This document shows, piece by piece, positions 47,101 to 58,734 of a DNA stretch of 64,000 nucleotides. The number at the start of each line of letters is the position of its first letter. Position 1 is the first letter of the stretch. Under the pieces are notes generated by a model that was given only the letters and a program-made list of their open reading frames with translations, made no database searches and was not told where the DNA came from. The stretch covers positions 111,634,501 to 111,698,500 of the forward strand of contig NC_091245.1 of NCBI RefSeq assembly GCF_042477335.2, in the 5' to 3' direction. A program made the translations under genes and the position numbers. The stretch comes from Ovis canadensis. Lineage: Eukaryota; Chordata; Mammalia; Artiodactyla; Bovidae.

Positions 47101-50100
47101 GATATAAAGATGACACCACCCTTATGGCAGAAAGGGAAGAGGAACTAAAAGAGCCTCTTGATGAAAGTGAAAGAAGAGAGTGAAAAAGTTGGCTTAAAGC
47201 TCAACATTCAGAAAACTAAGATCATGGCATCCAGTCCCATCACTTCATGGTGAATAGATGGGGAAAGAGTGGAAACAGTGGCTGACTTTATTTTGGGGGG
47301 GCTCTAAAATCACTGCAGGTGGTGACTGCACCCATGAAATTAAGATACTTACTCCTTGGAAGGAAAGTTATGACCAACCTAGACAGCATATTAAAAAGCA
47401 GAGACATTACTTTGTCAACAAAGGTCTGTCTAGTCAAAGCTATGGTTTTTACAGTAGTCATGTATGGATGAGAGAGTTGGACTATAAAGAAAGCTGAGTG
47501 CAGTCCATCCTAAAGGCGATCAGTCTTCAGTGTTCATTGGAAGGACTGATGCTGAAGCGGTAACTCCAGTACTTTGGCCACCTGATGCGAAGAACTGACT
47601 CATTTGAAAAGACCCTGATGTTGGGAAAGATCGAGGCAGGAGAAGGGGGCGACAGAGGATGAGATGGTTGTATGGCATCACCTACTCAATGTACATGAGT
47701 TTGGCTAAACTCCGGGAGTTGGTGATGGACAGGGAGGCCTGGTGTGCTGCAGTTCATGGGGTCGCAAAGAGTCGGACTCGACTGAACGACTGAACTGAAC
47801 TGAACTGATTGCAACTCTCAACTGGGTTATGCAAACAACCCACAAAGGGGTCCCACTGCCTTCATGTTCATCAGGTGCCCACCCCACTTTGACTTTGGAT
47901 AAGGACAAATGACATTTTCTAAATATTCTGGGTTATGCAAAACAGATGAAACCGGACTATGCCTTTACTTAGCCCTTCCTCTGTGTGTTAGTCGCTCAGT
48001 CGTGCCCGACTCTTTGTGACCCCATGGACTACAATCCACCAGGTTCCTCTGTCCATGAGATTTTCCAGGCAAGGATACTGGAGTGGGTTGCCATTTCCTC
48101 CTCCAGGGGATCTTCCCAACCCAGGGATTGAACCCGAGTCTCCTGCACTGCAGGCAGATTCTTTACCAACTGAGCTACAAGGGAAGCCCCCTAGTACCAG
48201 ACAATCTGAAGCCGTTGGCACACTCACCCACTCCAATCTGCTTCCTTTCTACCTCTAGGGTCATCTTTCTGAAATAGAATCAACCCGTGGGGGCCCTGAT
48301 GCCACCAGGGAATGAGAGAAGTATCAGGCTGAGGCTGGCTCTGGGATCTCAGGCAAGGGTCCTTTTTCTTCTAAGAACAAGGTTCAGGGGTGGGGATTCT
48401 CCAGAAAGGGTGGAGCTGCTTAAAGGGCTGGGTGCTTAAATCCCCACCTAGATAAGCCTGGGTCTCTCAGGTAAACATTGAACATGATCCCACCCTTTCT
48501 CCCACCAGTGGGATTCCTCAGTAACCCTAACCTGCCAGGCCATGGAACCCCGCAGACTGCACTGCGCCCTCTTCTAAGTCCCATGGGATGGTAACTTTTG
48601 ATTACAGTGATCTTCAAGTGCTACAAAGAAGGAAGAAGACAGAAGGGAACTCAAGTTTGGGATACGCGCCATGTAATATCAGGCAATGTCAGCATACTTA
48701 ATCCTCTCAAGAATTCCAGTAAAGGAACTGATGTTAAGCTTCTTTCCAAAATCACGTGGCTATTCAGCGATACAGGCAGGCCTGCTTTCTCACGATGCAG
48801 TACGCTCTCCACTGCTCACTGGTGTGAGGACCCAGTGACGCTCAGGGCACTCATCCCTGGGCTTAGCCCGTATATTCTCACTCGGCGTGTGTTGGTATCA
48901 GCTCCAAATGTCTGTTGATCAGAATATCCAATAAAGCACACCGTATGTCCCAACTTCTCTGTGAGGTATGGATGGCTAGACTGGAAGTGTCACAGAAGAA
49001 CAGGAAGCTGGCCAGGAACAGGTGTTCCTGTGCCCTCCCGAGTCCTGGGTCCCCCTTCTGGAGGCCCATCCTCTACCTACAGAGCCAAAGTGAGTGTCTC
49101 CAGACCTCTCCACATGCAAGGGTGTGCAGAGGAAGGAAGAGACACAGTCCCCACTCTTGCAAAGCTCTCCAAAGGCAGAGCTCTCTCATGTACAAGTGCA
49201 AGTTCACATACACACAGAAGTCCAAGAAACAGGCCTAACTGTGCCCGGATACTCCAAGAAACTAAGAAGCAAGAGGCGTACAGGAGGTTTCCAGGAAGAG
49301 ATGACTCTGCAGAGAGTGAGAGTTACACAGTTAATCGTTCAGTCCTGTCCCCGACTCTTCGCGACCCTATGGACTGCAGCCCGCGAAGCCCCTCTGTCCA
49401 TGGGATTCTCCAGGTAAGAATACTGGAATGGGTAGCCATGCCCTTCTCCAGGGGATCTTCCGGACCCAGGGATCAAACCTGAGTCTCCTGCATTGCAGGC
49501 AGATTCTTTACCATCTGAGCCACCAGGGAAGCCCAGGGGATGCAAGGATAAAAGGTGGTGAGGAGAGAGGACTCTTCTAAATGGAGGACGAGAAAACTGA
49601 TTTCTTTTTCGGCTGTTCATCACGTGAGATCTTAGTTCCCCGACCAGGTATCTAACCGGTCCCCCCTGCATTGGAAGCATTGAGTCTCAACCACTGGACC
49701 ACTAGGGAAGTCCTTGAGATAACTGATTTTCATCAAAGAACTCAGGACAGAGAGAAAACTCATGTCCCTTCTGCCACAGGGGGTATTTTGAAACTCTCAA
49801 GAAATGTAGCATGAAAGTCAAAGACCAAAACTGGCCCTATGAATTGGAAGAGCTAATCTAAGATCCACCCCAGGGAAGCTGGTATAGAGGAAGTGGACCC
49901 TCTTCTCTCCACACCTAGGATTTCACACCATGCAGGCGCTGTCCGGGGTTCTTTACACACAGCAGCTAATTTCATTCTAGGATTTAGTCCTGGTTTATTT
50001 TATACTGCTTTTACTACTTTTGCACTAGGCCACAAATCCAGTCTCCTCTGCTAGATGGATTCTAAAGTCATCAAAGATAGGAAGCCTTCCCTTCAGTGTA

Positions 50101-52352
50101 ATCCCTGAAGGCTCCAAACAGTCTCTCTCGTGGTTCCTCCCACATTCTAGGCCATGGGCCTCACACACAGTCCCAGGCCATCTCCCCTTCGTTTGCCCAG
50201 AGGGTTTATGACAGGACACCATTGTCCTTAGCAACCTCCACCTCCCGTTGCCTAGCAACTGCAGTTCAGAGTCCCCTGCACAAAGGCTGAGAGGCCCATT
50301 CCACACTGGGAGGCAGTAAAAGGGTTAATGGGTACAGGGGCCTCTCCCCAGGGCCCTGACTCCCCAGATCAGCTCTGCCTTGACCAGAAGCTTCAGACCC
50401 AGGGGAGGGGTGGGCATGAAGGGCGGGGGTAGGAAGAAAGCCCCCGAGGTTACTGCTCACAGCCGGGCAGCTCAAAGGAACACCACAGAGACGAAAAGAA
50501 AACCCACAGGTAGCAAAGTTGCTACCTTCCAGACAAAGGGCAGAGGGAGGGCAGGAAGGAGAGCTGCACATCACCACCCCTCAACTCCCCCATTCCCACC
50601 CCTGCCCAGAGGCGATCCCCAAAAAGCCTCCCCCTAACCCTGCCCTAGTGGGGCAACGTTCTGCATCCACGAGCCTCAGCCCAGCGGCTCCCCAGCCCGG
50701 CGGGCAGAGGCCAGGATCGGGGGCTGGGCCCGGCCATTGTCTCTCCACTTGTCCTAAGTGGGGCCCCGCTTTCATCAGTTCTCCCAAGCGGTTCTCCCCA
50801 GGCTTGTGCAGACACATACGCTCCCACCAGGCTGTTTGCCAACAACTGTCCCCAGTTTGAAAATAAACCCTTCCCTCTGCACCACCTGCCTGAGCCTCCT
50901 CCCCTCTGTGCTCAGCCTGCCCCGCGGTGACAGCTTAGCCAATCCTGTGGCTTCTCCCAGGATTCAAACTAAAGAGGGAAAAGGGAGGGGGTCCCCCTAC
51001 CCCCATTGACGGCCTTCCAGGTGGCCTTTCCTGGGTTTCCCCTATGAGGAGGCAGCCAGACTCTCGCCAGCCGCCCCAGCCCCAGCCCTGGGTTCTCCCA
51101 CACTCTGCCCTCAGAGACCTGCACTAAACCATTCAGATTAAGGCTCCCCGGAGATTAGGAGGAAGCTGAGCCTTTTCAGGGAGCAGCTGGGGCACAGGAG
51201 AAGGCCCCCAGGGAGGCCTATACACTATTTTAAGTCCATGTTGCAGCCAGCTGAAGCAGGAACCCAGCCCAGCCGCATCTGTTTGCGGATCTTTCGGGGA
51301 GCCTGGTTCCCTCCAGCCCTGCTCCGCTGAACTCAGAATCAGACAGATCAGAAACCCCTTGACCCTGCTGCCCCATCAGTCCACTCCCTAGAAGCCTGCT
51401 GCTAGAACCCCCCAAATCAACATTTAAGAAAATAGGAGGGGAGGAGGGCAAGGGAGCGAGAAGATAGCAGAGCCAAGCGCCAGGAGAGGGCCAAGTAGGG
51501 GGAGACCAGGGAGGATCAGGAGGAGCCTGGGAGGTTTGCGATGAGCTCTAGAAAGAGGGATTAGAGAATCAGGATGGACACTTGCAACAGGGCTGCAGGA
51601 TCTCCTTCGGAACAGGCCAGGTGGAGTTCCAAACAGACCGTGCGCGCGTGCGTGTGTGTGTGTGTGTAAATGAATGAATCCTTCAGTGAATGAACACTGC
51701 TTGGGAGCAGAGCCATGCTTGTTATGCAGAGTTCAGGCAGTGGAGCTGGAGATGAGGTTGGGGCAGGGACAGAGCTGTTAAGAAGAGGCCTTGTTCCCAC
51801 TCTACCCAGCCCACCTTTGTTGGAGACACCTCCCAACCTCTCAGCTGAGGACAAGTCTTACCCACGTAGTCAGGGTCGATGCGGGGAGAGTAGAGGCCAA
51901 ACTGGATGAAGATGGGAAGCAGGAATCCAAAGCGCAGCCACTCGATGACATGCAGAGGGGGCCGGCCAGCCGGGGGCAGCAGGTCACAGCCCAGCACCGC
52001 ACTCTCCCCGGCCCGGCCCACCACCGACACCACCTCAGGCTTCCCTCGACCTGCAGGGCGGGCAGGGCGGGCAGGTGGGTGGCATGAGGACCCAGAACCA
52101 GGGCTGGGAGGGGAGATACCCTCTCTGTCTCGGTGGGTTCCCCGGGCCTTGGTGATGGGGTTGAAGGAATCTATGACGTTGGCAGAACCTGAGCTGCTCC
52201 TCCCCTCCTCCGACTTGAGCACAGAGAACCCCGGGGGGACCACCCCTACGCCAAGGCCAACAGGGAGTTCTGGAGCCCAGGGAATCCAGCTCACCGTCAG
52301 CCCCTTGGCTGATGATCAGGCTGAGGATAGCCAGACTGAGGCACCAAACCAT
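35189..52352 (-). CDS. IGSF9: IGSF9, immunoglobulin superfamily member 9 (Dasm1/turtle-type receptor)
   Basis: Single-pass neuronal adhesion receptor of the Turtle/Dasm1 group, linked to dendrite growth and synapse maturation (established knowledge). Twenty coding exons on the minus strand: 52295-52352, 51862-52050, 45660-45812, 44790-44944, 44442-44559, 42878-43019, 42610-42755, 42376-42518, 40329-40469, 39744-39860, 39369-39519, 39049-39172, 38612-38787, 37948-38198, 37650-37734, 37376-37552, 37121-37163, 35949-36809, 35552-35679, 35189-35370. Sum is 3540 nt, 1179 residues plus TGA, with every phase consistent; this equals the human length. Order: signal peptide ([20 protein letters not shown]), five Ig-like domains (about 24-505), two FN3 domains (about 510-715), a transmembrane helix with a basic stop-transfer stretch, and a long proline/serine-rich tail ending EQATLL. 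All Ig cysteine contexts I checked are kept ([34 protein letters not shown]). Strong start context (G at -3, G at +4). Confidence 0.98.
35898..35938. repeat. (GGGCA)n minisatellite
   Basis: About eight copies of the pentamer GGGCA, one altered to GGACA, in the IGSF9 intron just after the large cytoplasmic exon. G-tracts of three repeat at 5-base spacing. Confidence 0.9.
35949..36809 (-). CDS. IGSF9: IGSF9 large cytoplasmic exon
   Basis: One 861-nt exon encodes about 287 residues of the tail, rich in proline, serine and glycine ([37 protein letters not shown]). It diverges from human more than the ectodomain, but blocks such as [10 protein letters not shown] and [19 protein letters not shown] are kept. 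These conserved islands are plausible docking sites; none is a motif I can name with certainty. Confidence 0.95.
37376..37552 (-). CDS. IGSF9: IGSF9 transmembrane exon
   Basis: This 177-nt exon holds the membrane span ([18 protein letters not shown], continuing SILAACL) followed by an arginine/lysine cluster ([15 protein letters not shown]) that sets the inside orientation. The CpG-rich arginine codons make the exon unusually GC-rich. Confidence 0.95.
38285..38455 (-). mobile_element. Bov-tA SINE in an IGSF9 intron
   Basis: Antisense copy 90 bp upstream (in transcript order) of the exon at 37948-38198: CATGGACTGCAGCTCACCAG, AGGCAAGAATACTGGAGCGG, GAGCTACCAGGGAAGTCC. Confidence 0.88.
41106..41300 (+). 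mobile_element. Bov-tA SINE
   Basis: Sense copy: AAGCTTCCCTGGTGGCTCAA, CAACCCACTCCAGAATTCTT, GGAGCCTGGTGGGCTACAGT. Confidence 0.9.
42085..42271 (+). mobile_element. L1 3' end
   Basis: Sense L1 3' UTR tail: AAAGCACAGGGAACTCAGCT, TGATTCACTTTGTTGTATTG, TATACTCCAATTAAAAAAAT. Truncated, non-coding. Confidence 0.75.
43020..44441 (-). other. IGSF9 intron with L2/MIR debris
   Basis: A 1.4 kb intron within the Ig3 region. 43320-43650 resembles L2 sequence; 43780-43960 and 44095-44260 look like MIR remnants. No other feature seen. Confidence 0.5.
47008..47808 (+). mobile_element. BovB (RTE) LINE fragment
   Basis: Sense BovB from the late reverse-transcriptase region (AAGCTCAACATTCAGAAAAC, TTACTCCTTGGAAGGAAAGT) through the 3' end (AGAGTCGGACTCGACTGAAC, GACTGAACTGAACTGAACTG). 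Frames are interrupted; inactive. The longest BovB copy in the window. Confidence 0.92.
47990..48190 (-). mobile_element. Bov-tA SINE
   Basis: Antisense copy: TGTGTTAGTCGCTCAGTCGT, GACCCCATGGACTACAATCC, GAGCTACAAGGGAAGCCCCC. Confidence 0.9.
49330..49535 (-). mobile_element. Bov-tA SINE
   Basis: Antisense copy: TTAATCGTTCAGTCCTGTCC, GACCCTATGGACTGCAGCCC, GAGCCACCAGGGAAGCCCAG. Confidence 0.9.
49640..49715 (-). mobile_element. CHR-2-like SINE fragment
   Basis: Antisense head of the cetartiodactyl SINE: CCCCGACCAGGTATCTAACC and CTGGACCACTAGGGAAGTCC. Confidence 0.75.
50247..50259. promoter_or_regulatory. X-box (RFX motif) in the IGSF9 large intron
   Basis: GTTGCCTAGCAAC fits GTNRCC-N-RGYAAC exactly, with a further half-site AGCAAC at 50230-50235. 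It sits beside repeat-free GC-rich sequence, so it may mark an internal enhancer or alternative promoter. Motif seen; role inferred. Confidence 0.5.
51641..51667. repeat. (CG)n(TG)n short microsatellite
   Basis: About 27 bp of alternating purine-pyrimidine in the IGSF9 large intron, immediately before a TGAATGAATC stretch. Confidence 0.9.
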
Positions 52353-54475
52353 AGCCCAGCTGCCTGCTTGCCCGGCCCCTCCTCTCCACAGGGGCCCAGA
52401 TGGAGGGGCCCGGGGACGTGCAGAGCCCAGCAAGCCCCTCAGTCCTTCTGATCAGGTCACAGGGATCAGCGCTCACTCTTCTGGACAGTTAGGGCTTGGC
52501 TCACGTCACACCTGAGAAAGCTGTTCTCTGGAGCACCACCAGATCTAGATGCAAAATGCAAGGCAACATGCAAAGTGGGCCAGTGTTGGAAACCAGAGGA
52601 ACCCCTCCCTCCTCCCGGAGTTGGAGTTAGAGAAAAGCCGGAGGTGAGCAAAGGTAGAGAAAGGGAAGAGGAGCGCAGATAAGTGGCGGAAGGGCGAGGG
52701 AGCGCTGGGGTGCGGAGACCAGACAGGTAAGGACATGTGGGAAGCAGAGGGCTGGAAAGATCATAGGAAAAGCTGAGGAATTCTGGGGATACCCTCTTTA
52801 CTCAAGCTCTTGGAAATTTGCGCCACGAGGGAACTGGGGTTCCTCTATACTTGGAAAAGGACTGGTCAGTTAAGTATGGGAGATACAGAGCCCCCATGGT
52901 CCAGCCTTCTCTCTGTCCTCTGTCCTTAGTCCTGATGCTAATTAACAAGGTAGCAAAGAGCAAGATAGAACCAGTATTATCATCTCCACCCCACGGTGAC
53001 ATATAAGGACAGTGAGGCTCTCAGAGAAACCTGCTTAGGTATACACAGTCAGTCAAAGGCAAAGTTGGGATGAAAACCCCTAGAAAGTTCCCCGCACAGA
53101 TCCTTGCCTCATTTCTGCAGCCTCTGTGAACCCTACGAGCTGGGAATCTTGTACCTCTTTCTCCACTCAACCTCCCAATACTGCTTTAGCCATGAATGCG
53201 TCAGACACTTGGGAGAGGAGCTCCCATTCCATCTGCTGGTTTGGGGGTGCCCAGGCAGCATTCTCCAGGTCTGGGCACGTCCCAGGGCTTGTGAGCTGGC
53301 GGCTGGTGCCACTTCCTCTTCCTGATGCTGCCAAGGCAGCCCTCCGTCTTGCCAGGAACCATGACCCAAGTTCCTCCCATTTTTCTCTCCCTCCAGCATC
53401 CTCGGGGCCCAAGGTTTGCCAGGCTCTCGCTTCCCCAACCCCAGAGGCATGGCCCATATGAAGCTAAAAAGCCCAAGAGTCCCTAGGGTGTACAGAGTGA
53501 GCCCTGGTGGCTGGAGGGGAGGAGGTCCTGACAGCCCCAGGGCCTAAGCATCTAGGGAAGTCACAGTGGGGTGGTGCTGCCTTGGACCTGGCAGACCCAA
53601 GTGGACTCTGCTCTATAGGCCTCCACCCCGCTCCTGGCCTCACAGGTCAAGACAGGCTGTAAAACCTCCCCCATGTCCCCCAGCCTGATCCCTGCCTCTA
53701 CTGAGGGGCCCTGCACATCTAACTCCTGATAAGTCACCAGCAAGCAGCCCCCGGCTTCCCACTGCCCCAAGTTCTCCCATACGTCACAGACATATCTTCT
53801 TCTAAATGCATAAGAACTCCCAGTTCCCTCCTGGCTCAGTGTTCTGAAAACCCTAGTAAACCCAGGTTTGCCCAGAATCCCTCTGTTTTTCCTAAGAGCT
53901 TTCCAACTCTTCTGCCGCCACTAGGCTTCGCCTGCTCTCCCCACCCAGCACCCTCTCATTCTCCCATCCCAGTTATCCCCACTTCTCTCAACCTTCCCCA
54001 CCCCCCACAATTCCCACTCTTCGCACCTGATCTCCAATTGCACCAGATCCTCGGTGCTTCGAGGAACTCCCGGTCTCCCCCAGAATCGCCACCCGCCCAC
54101 TTCTCCCATCCTCTCCTCCGTGGAATGCTCCTGCCTCAGCCCACAATACACTTCTGATAACCCGCCCTCAATTCTCTTCTCCCTTGCCGTCTCCGGACCC
54201 CTGGAACTCCTCCTTGCGTCTGGAACCCACCAAGAACGAACCCCCCTCCCCACCTCCACACACACACACACACACTACTTCCGAACTCCCCCAATTCTCC
54301 GGAGTCACCATCCACCCATCAAGAATTCCACTTCACTCCCCAGAACTCCCCTAGTTCTGCTCCCCCAAAGAATTCCACAATTCCCCCGCTTTCTCCTGTC
54401 CCCCATAACTCCCGCACTGTTCATCCCCTCGCTGGCACCCCCATTCCATTGCCCCCAGAACACCCCCGCCCTCAC
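52353..54475 (-). other. IGSF9 5' UTR and intron 1 region
   Basis: Between the signal-peptide exon and the probable first exon. The 5' end of the ATG exon is not resolved; a GCAAGCAG acceptor 15 nt before the ATG is one option. A MIR remnant lies at 52980-53090. The remainder is unique, with a short CA run at 54257-54275. Confidence 0.5.
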
Positions 54476-54700
54476 CTGCTCCGCACCGCTCGGCCTCACT
54501 CTTCCAGCTACACAATAGGGGGCGGGCCCGCCTCCCCGCCTCGGATGCCCCGAGCGCCTCCCGTCGCCCTGGAGACCGCCAATCCCCCTCCCGCGGCGGC
54601 CAATTGGAGCTAGCAGAAGGCGAGGCGAGGCGGGCGCGACCCCCGAGCGGCCTGGGAATTGTAGTTTCTGGAGAGCAGGGCTCCGTGGCACGTGGGCCCG
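54476..54700 (-). promoter_or_regulatory. IGSF9: IGSF9 promoter and probable non-coding exon 1
   Basis: CpG island with GC boxes (GGGCGGGCCCGCC-type at 54520-54535) and CCAAT-type motifs (ATTGG on the minus strand near 54580 and 54602). A good donor on the minus strand, GGAGCAG / GTGAGG, at 54476 / 54475 could end exon 1. Placement is inferred from CpG density, donor quality and position upstream of the ATG exon. Confidence 0.6.
54652..54665 (-). promoter_or_regulatory. ZNF143/THAP11-type motif (ACTACAATTCCCAG)
   Basis: On the minus strand ACTACAATTCCCAG matches the core of the well-known ZNF143 promoter motif. It lies about 120-190 bp upstream of the proposed IGSF9 exon 1, a typical distance. 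Confidence 0.65.
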
Positions 54701-55259
54701 GGTCGCCCCCTGGTGGAGCTCGATACAACGAAGCGTGGAAAGACCGATCGGTCGGCCGCTTCCCGCTGCAAGCTTGCGCGGCTAAGCGGGTCAAGGCCCG
54801 GGCTCCCGGGGTCGCAGGAGCCGACCCGTAGCTGGTTCCTTGCACTGCTTCCTTCCTGGGTAAGCCACCTTAGACGTCCTCCCTTCGCCTAACGGGCTTA
54901 ACCGCAGATGTGGCAGCTAGGGTTGAAACTCGAACCTGGCGGGCAGAAGCACCAGGCAGGGAGCAGGACTCCCCGCCCTCCTCCCAGAGGATCCACCCCG
55001 CCCCTCTGATCTCCTCCCCCATCCCCATCGCCACCTCCACCTCCACTTATTCTTCTCTGGCCGGACTGGAAATACCTGTCTGCACTGGCGAGCTCCCAAA
55101 TCTTGCCCAGGCGCCTCCCACTGTGTGCAGAGGGGAAGGCAGCGTTCCCAGCCTGAGGTTGCCAAGTCAGCTCCCAGCACCAACCACCCAGAGAAACGAG
55201 TCCAGAGGGAAGAAACTAGAGAGAGACATCCTGGCACGGGAGATTGGGAGAGGAGGACT

Positions 55260-55460
55260 GAAATAAACGATCACTTATTGAGCCCCTGCAGGGAGCCAGA
55301 CCCTGGACTACATGCTTCAGGACTCCTATGTGACCTGTACGAAAACTCTGTGAAGTATGTAAAGCTCCGTGTGACAAATAAGAAAACTGAGGTACTACAG
55401 GGTGAAGTAACCTCCCCAAGAACACAGGGCAGAGCTGGAGTGAGTCCCAGCCTAGACTCC
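55260..55460 (-). mobile_element. MIR SINE
   Basis: Antisense MIR: CACTTATTGAGCCCCTGCAG, AATAAGAAAACTGAGGTACT, GAAGTAACCTCCCCAAGAAC. An ancient mammal-wide SINE. Confidence 0.7.
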
Positions 55461-55607
55461 GTCAAACCCACCCACCTTGGGGACTTCAAACTCAGGCAGA
55501 AACACATCTTGCATGTCAGCCCTGCAGCCTTCTCTGCTTCCTCAACTTGGTGCTGTCTTGGGGATGCAGGGTCATGACTCCTTCCCTACCACAAATCTGA
55601 AATTTAA

Positions 55608-56145
55608 AGATGCTTGCTCCTTGGAAGAAAAGCTATCACCAACCTAGATAGGGTAAAAGCTGAGACATCACTTTGCCGACAAAGGTCTGGATAGTCAAAG
55701 TTAGGGTTTTTCCAGTAGTCATCTATGGATGTGAGAGTGGGACCATAAAGAAGGTTGAGCGCCAAAGAATTGAAGCTTTCTAACTGCAGAATTGGAGAAG
55801 ACTCTTGAGAGTCCCTTGGACTGCAAAGAGATCAAACAAGTCAATCATAAAGGAAATCAGTCCTGAATATTCACTGGAAGGACTGATGCTGAAGCTGAAG
55901 CTCCAGTCTTTTGGCCACATGATATAAAGAGCTGATTCACCGGAAAACACCCTGATGCTGGGAAAGATTGAAGGCAGGAGGAGAAGGGGGTAACAGAAGA
56001 CGAGATGGTTGGATGGAGTCACTGTCTCAATGGATGTGAGTTTGCGCAAGCTCTGGGAGGTGGTGAAGGACAGGGAAGGCTGGTGTGCTGCAGTCCATGG
56101 GGTTGCAAAGAGTCGGACACAACTGAGCAACTGAACAACAACAAA
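55608..56145 (+). mobile_element. BovB (RTE) LINE 3' fragment
   Basis: Sense BovB 3' region: TTGCTCCTTGGAAGAAAAGC, CTGGAAGGACTGATGCTGAA, GAGTCGGACACAACTGAGCA. Truncated and decayed. Confidence 0.92.
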
Positions 56146-57529
56146 AGCCTGTCCTGGCACTCCCCTGGAAGCCTTCCCTAAAAGCAGCGTGCTAATCTCA
56201 CCCCAGTCTGAACTCCTGCCACTCACAGAGTGCACCAGGCATTTGATTCCCAGTCGTACCCATGGCACCAAGAAGACCCAACAGGATGGGTCTGACCACA
56301 GCTCACACCAGTATCCCTTCCACATCCTCCCTTCCGGGTGGTCATCCAGCCCTTTCCGACTAAATTCTGGGCTAAGAAGCTTACCACCCCTTGTAGTAAT
56401 TCATTCCATCTTCAGGGACTTGACTGCTGGAAAGTTCTAAAGGTGTAAAGATCTGGGTGCTTTTCACCACCTGAGATGAAAATGTGGGAAGGGAGTGAAG
56501 GAGGGGAGCAGGCAAGAGCAATGGAATGATTTCTCTCACTATCCCTCCAGCAGAGTCTCTCAAAGTGGCCCTTCAAATGTTACAATGTGACAAACCGACC
56601 TAATGGTGCTGAGACTCTAATGAAAACACCTAGTGAACACAACAGGAAAGCAAGGCCAAGTAGAATGCCTGGAAAAGATGGTGGAAGAGTGTGACATTTG
56701 TTATATCTTGGGCTCTCACCAACTAATACAAAAGATCTCCTTCCCCTGTGTTAGAATGGGCTCCATCTCTGGTTCAAAGGTTTCAATTCCACTGTCTCCA
56801 GTATTTTCTTGAGGATAAGTTAATTTCATTTGGACATTAAAATAACTTTTTTGTAAAACTGGGATTTGAAATGGTTTTCAATTTTTTTAAGTTTAAGATA
56901 CAGTCTTTTCTCTTTTGGGGTGGGGAGATGCTAATTTTGTATTTTATTATTATCATCATTTTGCTCTGATTCAGGTGCATCTTGACAGCTTTCTGGTAAG
57001 AAAAGGAACCTGACCCTAAGTTGCTCCCTCATCATGCTGGAAGTGAAAGTTGGTTAAAAAAAAAAAAATGTCCTATCTATAAATATTATTCTCTGGAAAA
57101 ATTTGTTCAATCGACTAGGATTCTACCTAGCATCATTCTACCAAAGCTTAAACTAGCCCACATATTTTCAACTTGTTGACAGGAAGACTAAACAATGTTG
57201 TCAATTCCAGCAACTTTGCTGACTATATGCTACGAGCACTGATCCTGTGACCAGATCAGAAAAGAGTTACCATTCATCATTGACTGTTTCCTGGCTGTTG
57301 GCGTGCCTGTTTTCTAACCTGGTGAGACCGAAGCTCCTTGTGGGTGTGGAGCTGGTCTTGCTTCATCCTTAAATCGCTGCCCCCGCCACCTCAGCCCCTA
57401 GCCTATCAGAGGAGACCTGCCTGCCTCTCCAGACGACCCATTCATCCCAGGGTGCAGCACATGGCCTCCTAGTCCCTTGAATTCACGGTGCTTGTTCACT
57501 TATCAATGGCTTTCTTTTTATCTTCTGTC

Positions 57530-57670
57530 TGGCTGCTGCTGCTGCTAAGTTGCATCCAACTAAGTCGTGTCCAACTCTGTGCAACCCCATAGATGGAAGC
57601 CCACCAGGCTCCTCTGTCCATGGGATTTCCCAGGTAAGAGTACTGGAGTGGAGTGCCATTGCCTTCTCCG
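57530..57670 (-). mobile_element. Bov-tA SINE
   Basis: (GCT)n head, then GTGTCCAACTCTGTGCAACC and TAAGAGTACTGGAGTGGAGT in antisense. Confidence 0.85.
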
Positions 57671-58734
57671 TCTGTCTGGCTACAAAGTCCTTTTTCTCCC
57701 TTCCCTGGGAACTCACTGGCAGTCACAGGTCAAAGTTCTGTTTACCTCTTCCCTCCAGGACACCATCGCTGACAACTCCCACCACCCGTAGGTCCTCACC
57801 TTCACCCGCAGCCCTTGTCACACCTCATTGTAGTTACATCTAACACACCCCACAAAGAGTTCCAAGGGCGGAGAGTACCTTTTCCACCTCTCCAGTGCAA
57901 GCCCAGTGCCTGACACTTCGGTGCTTAAGTGTTATCCTCCTCCCCTCAGTTTGCTTTTCACCTGTTTAAACAGAGCAAACTTTGCAAAAAGCACAGTGTT
58001 ACCAGCTGATTATTATCCCAGTTTTCTGTAGAGGAAGAGGCCTGAGTCTTTCTAAGCTTGTATTCCACCTGCTTCTAAGTCCGGATGTTCCGCATCCAGG
58101 TGCTCTGGGCTGGTTGGAACTGAGACCTCAGCCTTTCTCCGTTCAGACTGGGTGTGAGAGGTGCTCCCCTGTATTTTAGGGAGAGCCATCAGCTGACTGT
58201 ACGGGGACCATTCCTTCCCTTATTGATCTCCTGTGCCAGACTCTGAAATTCATAAGAAAAGAACTGCCCCCATGTATGCAAGACGGCTGTTGGCCTTTTC
58301 CACTCAGTTACCAGAAAGGTATTAAAGAAATTAGAGGAGTTGGGGGCTGCAGGGCTCTAGATCTTCATGCCTTTTTGGAGGTGAAACTGCTCAGGCCAAA
58401 GCGAGGCACAGGGACTGCCTTCCAGCGGGACGAGGACTCGGGCCCTCAGGGAATAGAGTGGATCCGTTGCTAGTCTTAGGACCTCTTTGGGGAGTGGACT
58501 TAGAAACTAAACTCTCTTTTTTCTTTTTCTTTTCCCACCGTCACCGCCTCCTCCCCAGGCCCTACAGGGCTCCGTCTCCTGCCCAGTAATCGAGACAGGA
58601 AGCACCCGCTTACCTCCTGGCTCTGCTTCCTTCCGTCCCTGGAAGCCCTGGCTCTTGGTTTCCTCCACGCCCCTTGCTGGAGGCTTCCTCTCGGGGCGTC
58701 CCAGTGCCTGGTCCATGTGCGCCGTTGAGGCATG

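Larger units (their letters stand above)
45813..51861 (-). other. IGSF9 large intron
   Basis: At 6.0 kb the largest IGSF9 intron, splitting Ig1 (exons 51862-52050 and 45660-45812). It contains a MIR (46590-46690), a BovB fragment (47008-47808), Bov-tA SINEs (47990-48190, 49330-49535), a CHR-2-like SINE (49640-49715), an X-box motif (50247-50259) and a TG microsatellite (51641-51667). The 50.3-51.5 kb part is GC-rich and free of recognised repeats. Confidence 0.7.
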
